A stretch of 64,000 nt of DNA from CAYFZO01 sp965226235 (GTDB taxonomy: Bacteria > Pseudomonadota > Gammaproteobacteria > Poriferisulfidales > Oxydemutatoraceae). How positions within the stretch are numbered: the stretch's first letter is position 1; each line of letters starts with the position of its first letter. Below, one piece after another: positions 16,936-25,075 of the stretch. The stretch spans positions 310,001 through 374,000 of the forward strand of contig OZ245335.1 of NCBI GenBank assembly GCA_965226235.1, given 5' to 3'. The position numbers and the translations under genes are program-made. Below the pieces are notes generated by a model. That model made no database searches. It saw only the letters and a list, made by a program, of their open reading frames with translations, and was not told where the DNA came from.

Positions 16936-17293
16936 CTTTTCTGCGCTGCTGTTTGCGCTTGTCGGCAGACAGGTATACTTCCTCGTACGCATTCGCTCCA
17001 GATGGTTTTCCAGGGAACCTGGTCGCATGGTTCCGCTACAGGGGGTCACTGAAGCGACCGGGCAAACCAGCGTGCCGACAACATGTATTCTGTTGATTCC
17101 GGTGTGTGGCACATTCGGATGACCAGAGAGACGAGACTCCATCGCTGTTGCACTGGTTGTCGCGATCATGGGCACTCCCCCCCCCCCCCCCCTGCTTCGG
17201 CGCAGGGAAACCAGCGATCCAGAGCGTTGCAGTGGCTGTTCGGTAGAAATAATATGTGCACAATATAATTAATCTGGAAAGAAGCCTGTTGCG
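16936..17293. other. Intergenic region with a run of 16 C
   Basis: No gene is visible in these 358 bases. They hold an uninterrupted C16 tract at 17177-17192, followed by TGCTTCGGCGCA, and near the end an AT-rich patch with a perfect TATAAT. The rest shows no recognisable RNA, repeat or open frame with family resemblance. Confidence 0.7.
17264..17269 (+). promoter_or_regulatory. Possible -10 element for nudJ-mnmA
   Basis: A perfect TATAAT lies 25 bases before the nudJ ATG. The best -35 partner at 18-base spacing (TCGGTA) matches only three of six positions, so the promoter call is tentative. Confidence 0.4.
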
Positions 17294-17752
17294 ATGTCAT
17301 GGATTCCACATATCACCGTTGCCGCCGTTATCGAACGCGATGGCAAATTCCTGCTGGTCGAAGAATGTGTCGAGCAGAAAGCTGTCTATAATCAACCGGC
17401 CGGACACCTTGAAGAAAACGAAAGCCTGCTGGAAGCTGCTGTACGAGAGACACTCGAAGAAACAGCCATGGAATTCACGCCGGAATACCTGCTCGGCGTC
17501 TACCAATGGAAACATGCACATAGCCGTGAAACCTATATAAGGGTTGCCTTCACCGGGTCGGCAAATGAAGCGCTGCGGAGACGGCCATTGAGCAAGGGCA
17601 TACTTGGGACTGCATGGTTGACCTATCAGCAGGTTCTTTCCTTGCCTGAAAACAGGTTGCGTAGTTCAATGGTGCGGTGTTGCATAGAAAGCTATGTTGC
17701 TGCTGTTCGCTATCCCCTGTCCGCAGTATCTTATCTCAACGAAGGTTTATGA
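17294..17752 (+). CDS. nudJ: NUDIX hydrolase NudJ-like
   Basis: Pyrophosphohydrolase; E. coli NudJ acts on hydroxymethylpyrimidine diphosphate and nucleoside di/triphosphates. 152 residues, with a full Nudix box from residue about 43: G-HLEEN-E-SLLEAAV-RETLEET. The tail ends with the ATGA overlap (17749-17752) into mnmA. The nudJ-mnmA pairing is conserved in gammaproteobacteria and supports the assignment; the in vivo substrate is not shown by sequence. Confidence 0.88.
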   Translation: MSWIPHITVAAVIERDGKFLLVEECVEQKAVYNQPAGHLEENESLLEAAVRETLEETAMEFTPEYLLGVYQWKHAHSRETYIRVAFTGSANEALRRRPLSKGILGTAWLTYQQVLSLPENRLRSSMVRCCIESYVAAVRYPLSAVSYLNEGL

Positions 17753-18819
17753 AAATAGCCGTTGCCATTTCGGGCGGAGTGGATTCCTCGGTGGCCGCAT
17801 TGTTGCTCAAGCGTGCCGGGCACGATGTTTTTGGCCTGTTCATGAAGAACTGGGAAGAAGATGATAACGAGCAATGTGCTGCCGCCCTGGATCTGGAGTT
17901 TGTTGAAAAAACCTGCACTCGGTTGGATATTCCTCTGCACACGGTAAATTTTTCCGCAGAATACTGGGAGCGTGTGTTCAAGGTTTTTCTGCGCGAATAT
18001 CGAGTTGGTAGAACGCCCAACCCTGACGTCTTGTGCAATCGCGAAATCAAGTTCAAACGATTCATGGAGCATGCGAGAACTCTGGAAGCAGACAAAATCG
18101 CAACCGGTCACTATGCAGGAATCAGACGTCGGAACTCTGACTGGTATTTGCTGAAAGCCGAAGACATCACCAAAGACCAGTCTTATTTCCTGCATTTACT
18201 GGAACAGGAAGTGCTTGCCCAACTGCTGTTTCCGCTTGCCGAAATGACGAAAAAACAGGTTCGCGAGGTTGCGCGTCGCGAAGGGCTTGCAACCCATGAC
18301 CGCAAGGATAGCACCGGTATCTGTTTTATTGGCGAGCGGCATTTCCGGGACTTTTTATCAACGTACCTGGAGAGTTGCCCTGGTGATATTCTCGATGAAA
18401 CCGGCAAAGTGATCGGCAGACATTGCGGTGCCTGGTTTTACACGATTGGTCAGCGCGCCGGGCTCGGGGTCGGTGGGACTCGCGGGGGGGCTGAAAAACC
18501 ATGGTATGTTGTCGACAAGGACATCGAAGCTAACCGCCTCACCGTGGTTCAGGGGAACGATCATCCAGCTTTGTTTTCGTCCAGCCTCATTGCCGAAAAT
18601 GTACACTGGATCAATCGACGTCCGCCTCGAGCTTCTTTTTTAGCCGCTAAAATTCGCTATCGACAACCGGATCAACACTGTCGGTTGGTAGACCTCGGTA
18701 CGAATATGCTACAAGTGAATTTCGAGCACCCTCAACGCGCGGTCGTTGCCGGACAGTCCATTGTTTTCTATCAAGGCCAAACCTGCCTGGGTGGTGGAGT
18801 TATTGCAGATTGCGCCTGA
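17749..18819 (+). CDS. mnmA: tRNA-specific 2-thiouridylase MnmA
   Basis: Thiolates uridine 34 of tRNA-Lys, -Glu and -Gln. 356 residues from the ATG at 17749. The PP-loop SGGVDSSVAALLL lies at the N-terminus; active-site cysteines are in NPDVLCNREIKF and STGICFIGER; KDQSYFLH and YTIGQRAGLGVGG are further family blocks. Coupled to nudJ by ATGA overlap. Confidence 0.97.
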   Translation: MKIAVAISGGVDSSVAALLLKRAGHDVFGLFMKNWEEDDNEQCAAALDLEFVEKTCTRLDIPLHTVNFSAEYWERVFKVFLREYRVGRTPNPDVLCNREIKFKRFMEHARTLEADKIATGHYAGIRRRNSDWYLLKAEDITKDQSYFLHLLEQEVLAQLLFPLAEMTKKQVREVARREGLATHDRKDSTGICFIGERHFRDFLSTYLESCPGDILDETGKVIGRHCGAWFYTIGQRAGLGVGGTRGGAEKPWYVVDKDIEANRLTVVQGNDHPALFSSSLIAENVHWINRRPPRASFLAAKIRYRQPDQHCRLVDLGTNMLQVNFEHPQRAVVAGQSIVFYQGQTCLGGGVIADCA

Positions 18820-18912
18820 TCCCGCTGAAAACGTTCAGTCGGATGCCCTCGCACCCGCACCACTTTCTTGTCGTAGTTCTGCCCAGCGTAAATTTCGAGT
18901 ATCATCTGCGAC

Positions 18913-19818
18913 ATGCCGCAATATTCCGCAGCCACGCTATGGCAACGCATCAAAGGCTATGCCTTTCATCTTTTCCCTCACCATTGGGTATCGTGCATTA
19001 GCTATTATCTGGTGCGTCTCGAGTCGCCATTAAAAAACCCTTTGATACGTGCCTATATCAGATTTTTTAACGTCGATATGGAGGAAGCGGAAGCTCCGCA
19101 CGCAGAAGATTATCGTAGCTTCAATCATTTTTTTACACGATCGCTGAAGCCCGAAGCGCGTCCGATACACGATGACCCTCAAACGCTGATTTATCCCTGT
19201 GATGGAGCCGTCATGCAGGTTGGAAATATCGAAGAAAACACATTGCTTCAGGCCAAAGGCAAACGGTACGGTCTCAAGGCGTTGCTTGGTGGAGCCAACC
19301 CACAAGCGCAGGAAGGCGCACAAGCGTTCACCGAAGGAAAGTTTCTTACGATTTATCTGGCTCCAGGCAACTATCACCGGGTACACGCGCCTTGCGATAT
19401 GGAATTGAAGGCGATGACCCATGTTCCTGGTCGCCTGTTCAGCGTTGCCGAGTATGCACAGAAAGCCATTCCACGGCTATATGTACGCAACGAACGCATC
19501 GTATCCATATTCGACAGTTCCCTGGGTGAGGTCGCGATCATACTGATTGGCGCGCTGAATGTCGGCTCCATCGAAACCAACTGGGCCGGCCCGGTCACAC
19601 CCAAAAGTCTGGCGGTCACCCACCGCCGGTATATGGGCGAGGAATTGCCTGGGATCAGGTTCCAGCGCGGCGAGGAAATTGCTCGGTTCAACCTGGGTTC
19701 GAGCGTGATCATGCTGGCTTCCAACCCTGCGCTGAAATGGAATCCGCTCTGTGTCCCGGGCAAGGAAATTCGCATGGGCGAAGAATCTGGCTGGATCGGC
19801 GATGCTTCTGAAGATTGA
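18913..19818 (+). CDS. psd: Phosphatidylserine decarboxylase proenzyme
   Basis: Makes phosphatidylethanolamine from phosphatidylserine at the inner membrane. 301 residues, containing FNHFFTRSLKPEARP, the catalytic His-containing APGNYHRVHAP block and the self-cleavage motif LGSS (in FNLGSSVIML) that generates the pyruvoyl group. It starts 93 bases after mnmA and is convergent with the ferredoxin reductase gene, whose stop is 12 bases away. Confidence 0.97.
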   Translation: MPQYSAATLWQRIKGYAFHLFPHHWVSCISYYLVRLESPLKNPLIRAYIRFFNVDMEEAEAPHAEDYRSFNHFFTRSLKPEARPIHDDPQTLIYPCDGAVMQVGNIEENTLLQAKGKRYGLKALLGGANPQAQEGAQAFTEGKFLTIYLAPGNYHRVHAPCDMELKAMTHVPGRLFSVAEYAQKAIPRLYVRNERIVSIFDSSLGEVAIILIGALNVGSIETNWAGPVTPKSLAVTHRRYMGEELPGIRFQRGEEIARFNLGSSVIMLASNPALKWNPLCVPGKEIRMGEESGWIGDASED

Positions 19819-19829
19819 AGAAAAACTTC

Positions 19830-21206
19830 TTAATTCTTTGTTACAGAAAGCATTTCTTTAACTGAACTATACTTTTCCCGTGGCTTGCCTTTCGGTTTGC
19901 CACGGGTGACTTCGGAAATATCAATTTTCTCCCACTGGGGGTAATTGATGTACTCAATGTTGCGTGCGTCGAGAATTCCGTGCAGTTCCGGGGTGCCTTC
20001 CCTGCTGGAGCGCAACCGCGGCAAGTCTTCGATCAATGCGCCAACGGTTTCCACGGCACAAGCGCGATTGGTACCGATGATGCCTGTTGGACCGCGCTTG
20101 ATCCACCCTGCCGTATACATTCCGTGCACTCTCTCACCCTGCCCGTCAATGACCCGCCCTTTTTCGTGCCGGATGGTACCCCACTTGTCCTCGAATGGTA
20201 CGCCCGGAATTGCGATTCCTCGATAACCAATGCTACGAAACAAAATGTCACAGTCGAGTTCATGCGTGGTTCCATTGCCGCGAGCCGACTGTGAAAAAGG
20301 CTCTCCGTGCAACGTATTGTTCTCGAATACCACACGCTGCAGGCGACTATCTCCTTCGAGGCGAATCGGACTTTGCAGAAAGCCGAAGTAGCAGGTACGT
20401 GATGCGGAGCCTGAAACGGTCTGGGAAAACCGCTTGAATAACTCCATGTTTTTCCCGTTCACCACACCCCGCTTGTCCTCAATCTCCAAGGCACTCGCCG
20501 CATTCAGGACCAGTTGCTTTGCGTCTATGAAAGCCCGGCAGTGATCCAGGCTTTCAAATTCGCGCAATTCCTTGGTCGTAAACTTGGCCTGGGCCGGTCC
20601 GCGCCGCCCGACGACATGGATTTCTTCAATGCGGCTATCTGCCAATGCCTGCAGAGCATGTTCGGCGATGTCGGTGTGTTTGAGCTCGTCTACTGATTTT
20701 GCGAGGATGCGAGCGACGTCGATGGCAACGTTCCCCTGACCGATGATCACCGCGGTTTTCCCTGAGAAGTCGAACTCTCGGTTTTGATAATCCGGGTGCG
20801 CGTTGTACCAACCGACAAATTCCGTTGCGGTGTGACTGCCCGCAAGGTCCTCGCCTTCAATTCCCAACCTGCGATCGCTTTCGGCGCCGCTGGTGTAGAT
20901 CACTGCATGGTAAATGGCCCGTAGTTCATCGGCTGTCACGTCATGGCCAACTGTTACATTTCCGATGTAATTGAAGCCTGGTCGTTGCGCGATCTTTTTA
21001 TATACCTTGATTGCTTGCTTGAGCTTGGGATGGTCTGGCGCGACCCCACTCCGCACCAGTCCGAATGGTGAAGGCAGCCGCTCGATCAAATCGACCTCGG
21101 CACCGATATCGGATTTGATCAGTGCTTCGGCCGCATAAAAGCCACTTGGGCCCGCCCCGACAACCGCAACTTTCAGCGGAGCAGATGCTGTTTCGAGGCT
21201 GCTCAT
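19830..21206 (-). CDS. fprA: Ferredoxin-NADP reductase, FprA/adrenodoxin reductase type
   Basis: FAD-dependent enzyme exchanging electrons between ferredoxin and NADP(H). 458 residues: FAD site GAGPSG at about 17-22, GLVRSGVAPDHPKLK, the NADP site GQGNVAIDVARIL (about 156-168), VVGRRGPAQAKFT and a C-terminal AGWIKRGPTGIIGTNR block, all as in mycobacterial FprA and adrenodoxin reductase. It follows fdxA by 38 bases at the end of the formylmethanofuran operon. Its likely role is to take electrons from FdxA reduced by the dehydrogenase and make NADPH, or the reverse; this link is inferred from gene order. Confidence 0.9.
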   Translation of the reverse strand: MSSLETASAPLKVAVVGAGPSGFYAAEALIKSDIGAEVDLIERLPSPFGLVRSGVAPDHPKLKQAIKVYKKIAQRPGFNYIGNVTVGHDVTADELRAIYHAVIYTSGAESDRRLGIEGEDLAGSHTATEFVGWYNAHPDYQNREFDFSGKTAVIIGQGNVAIDVARILAKSVDELKHTDIAEHALQALADSRIEEIHVVGRRGPAQAKFTTKELREFESLDHCRAFIDAKQLVLNAASALEIEDKRGVVNGKNMELFKRFSQTVSGSASRTCYFGFLQSPIRLEGDSRLQRVVFENNTLHGEPFSQSARGNGTTHELDCDILFRSIGYRGIAIPGVPFEDKWGTIRHEKGRVIDGQGERVHGMYTAGWIKRGPTGIIGTNRACAVETVGALIEDLPRLRSSREGTPELHGILDARNIEYINYPQWEKIDISEVTRGKPKGKPREKYSSVKEMLSVTKN

Positions 21207-21244
21207 GATTGGGTGATGCCCCCGGAAAGGGCTTCAGACGTCAT

Positions 21245-21550
21245 TCAGTATCCCAGTTTGGATTTGCGTTCTTCGGCATCCGGTAGTGGGTCCATTTTTT
21301 CGCCTATCACCGGTAGTTTGGAAGCACGCTCAGCGTTAATCTGTATCCACTGCTGCTTGTCTTCGGGCAGATCTTCTTCTTCGTAAATAGCCTCGACCGG
21401 ACATTCCGGAATACAAGCGCTGCAATCGATGCAAACGTCCGGATCTATGTACAGCATCTCCCCGTCATAGTGAAAACATTCGACCGGACACACCGTTACA
21501 CAATCGGTAAAACGGCATCCTTTACAGTTGTCGGTTACAAGGGTTGTCAT
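21245..21550 (-). CDS. fdxA: 7Fe ferredoxin FdxA ([3Fe-4S]/[4Fe-4S])
   Basis: Small soluble electron carrier of 101 residues. Cysteines at 9, 12, 17, 21, 25, 40, 43, 46 and 50 reproduce the Azotobacter FdI spacing, which binds one [3Fe-4S] and one [4Fe-4S] cluster. An acidic C-terminal extension follows (EEEDLPEDKQQW). It lies 49 bases after the C-subunit gene of the formylmethanofuran cluster and just before the FprA-type reductase. Archaeal Fwd complexes use dedicated polyferredoxin subunits; this protein may do that job here. Confidence 0.93.
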   Translation of the reverse strand: MTTLVTDNCKGCRFTDCVTVCPVECFHYDGEMLYIDPDVCIDCSACIPECPVEAIYEEEDLPEDKQQWIQINAERASKLPVIGEKMDPLPDAEERKSKLGY

Positions 21551-21599
21551 GTTGTTTCTCCTGAAAAGTTAAACAGTGAAAAAAGCAGTCACCAGGTGG

Positions 21600-22415
21600 C
21601 TATTTTTTAAAAACCAACACTTCCCCGCGGTTGAGTTCCAGTTGGTCTCCGCTCCAGCGCTCATATTTACCCTTGAGGTGACCGTTTTCAACGGGGAACC
21701 CCAGGCCACGCAGGTGTAGCAGGTAAAGGCGCAGAAACGAGGGGTGGTAGGAGCAACTGTAACCGAAGGTCGGCAGAATATCGATTTTCTTGAATGAAAC
21801 GATGCTACCGCGTTTCATGCTCGCGCCGGTGCGAATACCGAACCCGCCAAACGCGATGACCGTTCCAGCCAGCATGTTGACGCCGGCAAAGTCTCCGGCG
21901 CTGCCCCCGACGGCGATCAGCCCTCTGCGCATACCTCCGCCGGTCTCGTTTTTCACATTGCCGTGGATCAGAATTTCTCCTCCCTTGAGACCCGAGGATT
22001 CGCCACGATAAGCACTGCCAACCATGTGTCCTGCGTTCCCTTTGACGGTGATGCGGCCACCGCTCATTTCAGGCCCAACCCAGTCGGAAGCATTGCCGTT
22101 GACTGTAATCTGTCCTCCGCTCATTGCACAACCGATATGCATGCCAATATCACCATCGATTGTGATACTGCCGGACGACATGCCCATCCCGACCAGCTTC
22201 ACCAGTGACAGGTTACCCTCCAGGTGAATTTCTTCTCCCCCTTCGCCTTCTACGTTGAAAAAATCGCCGACCCTCGCTTTCCGATTCCCATGCATGACAT
22301 CGAGACCCTCCACGTTTTTCGCAGACAAACCTGCCAGCCTTTGCGGAGAGATGCATTCGGCTTCGAGCGGTACTTCCGGCTGCGTGTGCAGTGTCAGGTC
22401 AACTCGCATGGTCAT
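21600..22415 (-). CDS. fhcC: Formylmethanofuran dehydrogenase / Fhc subunit C
   Basis: Structural subunit of the formylmethanofuran complex, 271 residues. It is a glutamate-synthase alpha-like beta-helix built from repeated G-x-x-x-G-x-x units, visible from about residue 80 to 200 (MSSGSITIDGDIGMHIG, MSGGQITVNGNASDWVG, MSGGRITVKGNAGHMVG). In known complexes it scaffolds the A and B subunits. It starts 9 bases after the formyltransferase gene stop. A second ATG two codons in is an equally possible start. Confidence 0.93.
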   Translation of the reverse strand: MTMRVDLTLHTQPEVPLEAECISPQRLAGLSAKNVEGLDVMHGNRKARVGDFFNVEGEGGEEIHLEGNLSLVKLVGMGMSSGSITIDGDIGMHIGCAMSGGQITVNGNASDWVGPEMSGGRITVKGNAGHMVGSAYRGESSGLKGGEILIHGNVKNETGGGMRRGLIAVGGSAGDFAGVNMLAGTVIAFGGFGIRTGASMKRGSIVSFKKIDILPTFGYSCSYHPSFLRLYLLHLRGLGFPVENGHLKGKYERWSGDQLELNRGEVLVFKK

Positions 22416-22424
22416 TGTTAAATT

Positions 22425-23318
22425 TCAGCCCGCTTGAAGAATATCATGCAAGTGAAAGCTGTACTTGCCAAGGTTGCCGCCGTAGTTGGCCGCGGAAATA
22501 AATTTCGCACCTTTCTCAGCCGCCTCCTGCATGCCACAGCGCATGGCATCCAAAACTCTTGCTTCGTCAAGGCCGTTCACCACGATTTCATAAACGGCCT
22601 CGACCCCTTCGGGCACCTGGCTGTTTTCCACTGCTGCCCGCAGTGTCGGACAGTAGGCATCATTGGTGGAAGCGAGCATCTTTTTATATTTGTTCGAGCC
22701 AATCTTGCTGCCCGACCTGACCACGCCCAGCGGAAAAGGCAGCAGCACGCCCGGTAGTTTGCGCATCTTCCTGGCAGCCGCGCTCGCCGCGCGCAATGCG
22801 CCATTTTTGCTGCCCAGCAACAACAAATTGCCGCCACCGATCACGGCCTGGATACCGAACAAATCTTCGACCAGAAATTCACCTTCCATCACTGGAATTC
22901 TCCACACGCGGCGTTCGCCGATACGTTTGGAAAACTGGTGGCCGTCTCCAAAATAACGCAGGCTGTTACCTACCGGCACTTTGAGCTTTGCGTCGAGACC
23001 ATTGTAGCAAGCGGTGGTCGGGCACGTCATCACGCATTGCCCCACGCGCTCGATCAATCTTTTACTGATGTCCTCCTGCTTCATCGTAAACAGCAGGACG
23101 CTGATCCCCGGCCGCCCGTCTGGCGTCTCCGATTCCGGTATCCAGGACTCTATTGCCGCTTCGCATCGGCATTGAATGACCGAGGTCGCAAACCCTGTCA
23201 TCGCCTCACCGGCCGCGCGCGCCCATTTTTTTGAATCGGCGGTGATAATCACCCGCGTGCCCCACATCGCGAAGGCCTCCGCGAAAGTGTCGATGATTTC
23301 AGCCTTTCCCAGTTTCAT
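22425..23318 (-). CDS. fhcD: Formylmethanofuran--tetrahydromethanopterin formyltransferase
   Basis: Moves the formyl group between tetrahydromethanopterin and methanofuran (methylofuran in methylotrophs). 297 residues, close to archaeal Ftr; conserved blocks include MTCPTTACYNGL, GIQAVIGGGNLLLLG, and EAVYEIVVNGLDEARVLDAM with the acidic residue discussed for Ftr catalysis. In methylotrophs this protein is bound in the Fhc complex as FhcD, not to be confused with the FmdD-type subunit at the head of this operon. It is placed between the A and C subunit genes. Confidence 0.95.
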   Translation of the reverse strand: MKLGKAEIIDTFAEAFAMWGTRVIITADSKKWARAAGEAMTGFATSVIQCRCEAAIESWIPESETPDGRPGISVLLFTMKQEDISKRLIERVGQCVMTCPTTACYNGLDAKLKVPVGNSLRYFGDGHQFSKRIGERRVWRIPVMEGEFLVEDLFGIQAVIGGGNLLLLGSKNGALRAASAAARKMRKLPGVLLPFPLGVVRSGSKIGSNKYKKMLASTNDAYCPTLRAAVENSQVPEGVEAVYEIVVNGLDEARVLDAMRCGMQEAAEKGAKFISAANYGGNLGKYSFHLHDILQAG

Positions 23319-23349
23319 ATACAGTCGAGTCGATGATCATACCGCCTGT

Positions 23350-24993
23350 TTATCCATTTCCGGTCTTGATCACCTGGTGGCCGTGCAAATAACTATCGTC
23401 TACGGCGTAATTACGAAACCTGATTGAGTAGTAATCATTAAAAAAAGGTTCGAGCAGGCTTTCTATGGCGTTGTCATAAGCAGGTTCTATATGAAACAGG
23501 CGTCCAGTGTGCTCTTGCGCGAATTCATGATCTTGAATAATCAAACGGCCGTCCTTGAGGACGTAACGCGGTGCACTGAACATTTTCTCGCGGTCAGCGT
23601 TCTCGGTATAGATAGTGATATCGGCATCTGCACCGACACCGAGGTGTCCTTTGCTGTCAGCCAGACCGAGTGCACGCGCCGGTGCCGCGCGGGTGATGAT
23701 CGCGATTTCCTGCAACGTGTACTCCCGTTCGATGCCAGCCAGGGAGGTTCTGGAAACCGCTCTTTGGTTGACCCGCTTGATTTCTTCGCGACGAAACGCG
23801 CTATCCATCAGCAGCCTGATCAGGCGAGGATATTGCATAAAAGATCCTCCGTTAGGATGATCCGTCGACAGCATCAGTTGCCAGGGGTTTTTGGACAACA
23901 GAAACAATTCGAGGCCAACCGCCCATTGCAGCGCATGGGTGTAAACGTGCTGCTGGTAACTGAATGGCATGATTCCGCATCCGCTTTCACACTCGGTGTC
24001 GGCATTGACCCATTTGTTCGACTTTACATGACGCAACATCCAGGCGAGCGGAGCATCGGCCGTCGTCGCGGTTGCTTTGCCAAACATAACCTGCCCAACG
24101 TCGGCGGTAATGTTTGGGGCCTGCGCCAGGTAATTGATGATTTGTTCTGCGCCGGACTCCGGATTGGCGTGCAGTTCCCCGCCGTAACTGTGAAACTGGA
24201 TATGCGCGATATGCAACCGCCTGCCTTCTGCTGCTTCCATGATCTTGAGCGTGGTTTTATAGTTGCCGCTGTGACCCAGGTTATTGCAATGCACGTGTGG
24301 CGGATGAGGGAGTTTTAGCTCTTCCACCGCCTCTGCAAATGCGCTGACTACCTGCAGGGGCGTCATTTGAATGTGCTCGATCCGACGATCGACGTCGGTC
24401 ATGTCCTGGTTCTTCTTCCCTTTCCACATCTCATCGCTGCCAGGAGAAACCAGCTTGACCGCGTAAGATTTGGTCGCGTTCAACCACCATGCAATTGCTT
24501 CCTTGAAGTCTTTTTTTCGTCCTTCCTTGAGCAACTGGTACAGAAACAGGTTGTTACCCAATAAAATATAAAACCCTTTGTCTATCACAGGGGTATCGTG
24601 AAATTCCTCTATCACGTGCCGTGCGGCGAGCGGGGGAACCGCCGCCTCCATCGCAGTGGTATAGCCAAGCGTAGCGTAGCGGTAGCCGGTGGTGAAAGTG
24701 GAAGGTACGATGCCTCCTGTGCCGGAACGCTGAAGGTCATTACCCGCCTGGGGATCCAGGCGATGGTCTTCCGGTTGCAGTTTGCGCGCCAGATTGACTT
24801 TCGGTCCCGCGATATGGCAATGGATGTCTATACCACCCGGCATGACCACCATGCCGTGCGCGTCGATTTTTTTCGCGTTTTTGTCGACGTCGGAAACGAT
24901 TTTGCCATCGCGAACACAGATATCGAGTATTTGTCCGTCTACATTGTTGGCCGGATCGTAGATGCGACCGTTTGCAATTCTTAACTCAGACAT
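23350..24993 (-). CDS. fhcA: Formylmethanofuran dehydrogenase / Fhc subunit A (amidohydrolase)
   Basis: Metal-dependent amidohydrolase subunit that interconverts formyl-methanofuran and formate. 547 residues. Candidate zinc ligands match the archaeal FwdA pattern as I recall it: H58 and H60 in GGIDIHCH, K180 in YAVKLVSPG (carboxylysine position), H235 in HVHCNNLG, histidines 261-268 and D378 in MLSTDHPNGG. In archaeal Fwd the formate made here travels through a tunnel to the Mo/W site of subunit B; in methylotroph Fhc it is released. The gene is preceded by 82 bases without a gene after the B-subunit gene. Confidence 0.95.
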   Translation of the reverse strand: MSELRIANGRIYDPANNVDGQILDICVRDGKIVSDVDKNAKKIDAHGMVVMPGGIDIHCHIAGPKVNLARKLQPEDHRLDPQAGNDLQRSGTGGIVPSTFTTGYRYATLGYTTAMEAAVPPLAARHVIEEFHDTPVIDKGFYILLGNNLFLYQLLKEGRKKDFKEAIAWWLNATKSYAVKLVSPGSDEMWKGKKNQDMTDVDRRIEHIQMTPLQVVSAFAEAVEELKLPHPPHVHCNNLGHSGNYKTTLKIMEAAEGRRLHIAHIQFHSYGGELHANPESGAEQIINYLAQAPNITADVGQVMFGKATATTADAPLAWMLRHVKSNKWVNADTECESGCGIMPFSYQQHVYTHALQWAVGLELFLLSKNPWQLMLSTDHPNGGSFMQYPRLIRLLMDSAFRREEIKRVNQRAVSRTSLAGIEREYTLQEIAIITRAAPARALGLADSKGHLGVGADADITIYTENADREKMFSAPRYVLKDGRLIIQDHEFAQEHTGRLFHIEPAYDNAIESLLEPFFNDYYSIRFRNYAVDDSYLHGHQVIKTGNG

Positions 24994-25075
24994 CGTTCTG
25001 TCGTCTCAGCCATCCACAAAATATCTCCGTCATGACAGCAGACGAAGTAAGTGGTGCGTGGATTCAGGCTGATGA

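Noticed and set aside
21790..22421. Plus-strand open frames opposite fhcC and fhcD
   Set aside because: They are antisense shadows of strongly conserved genes and show no protein-like composition.
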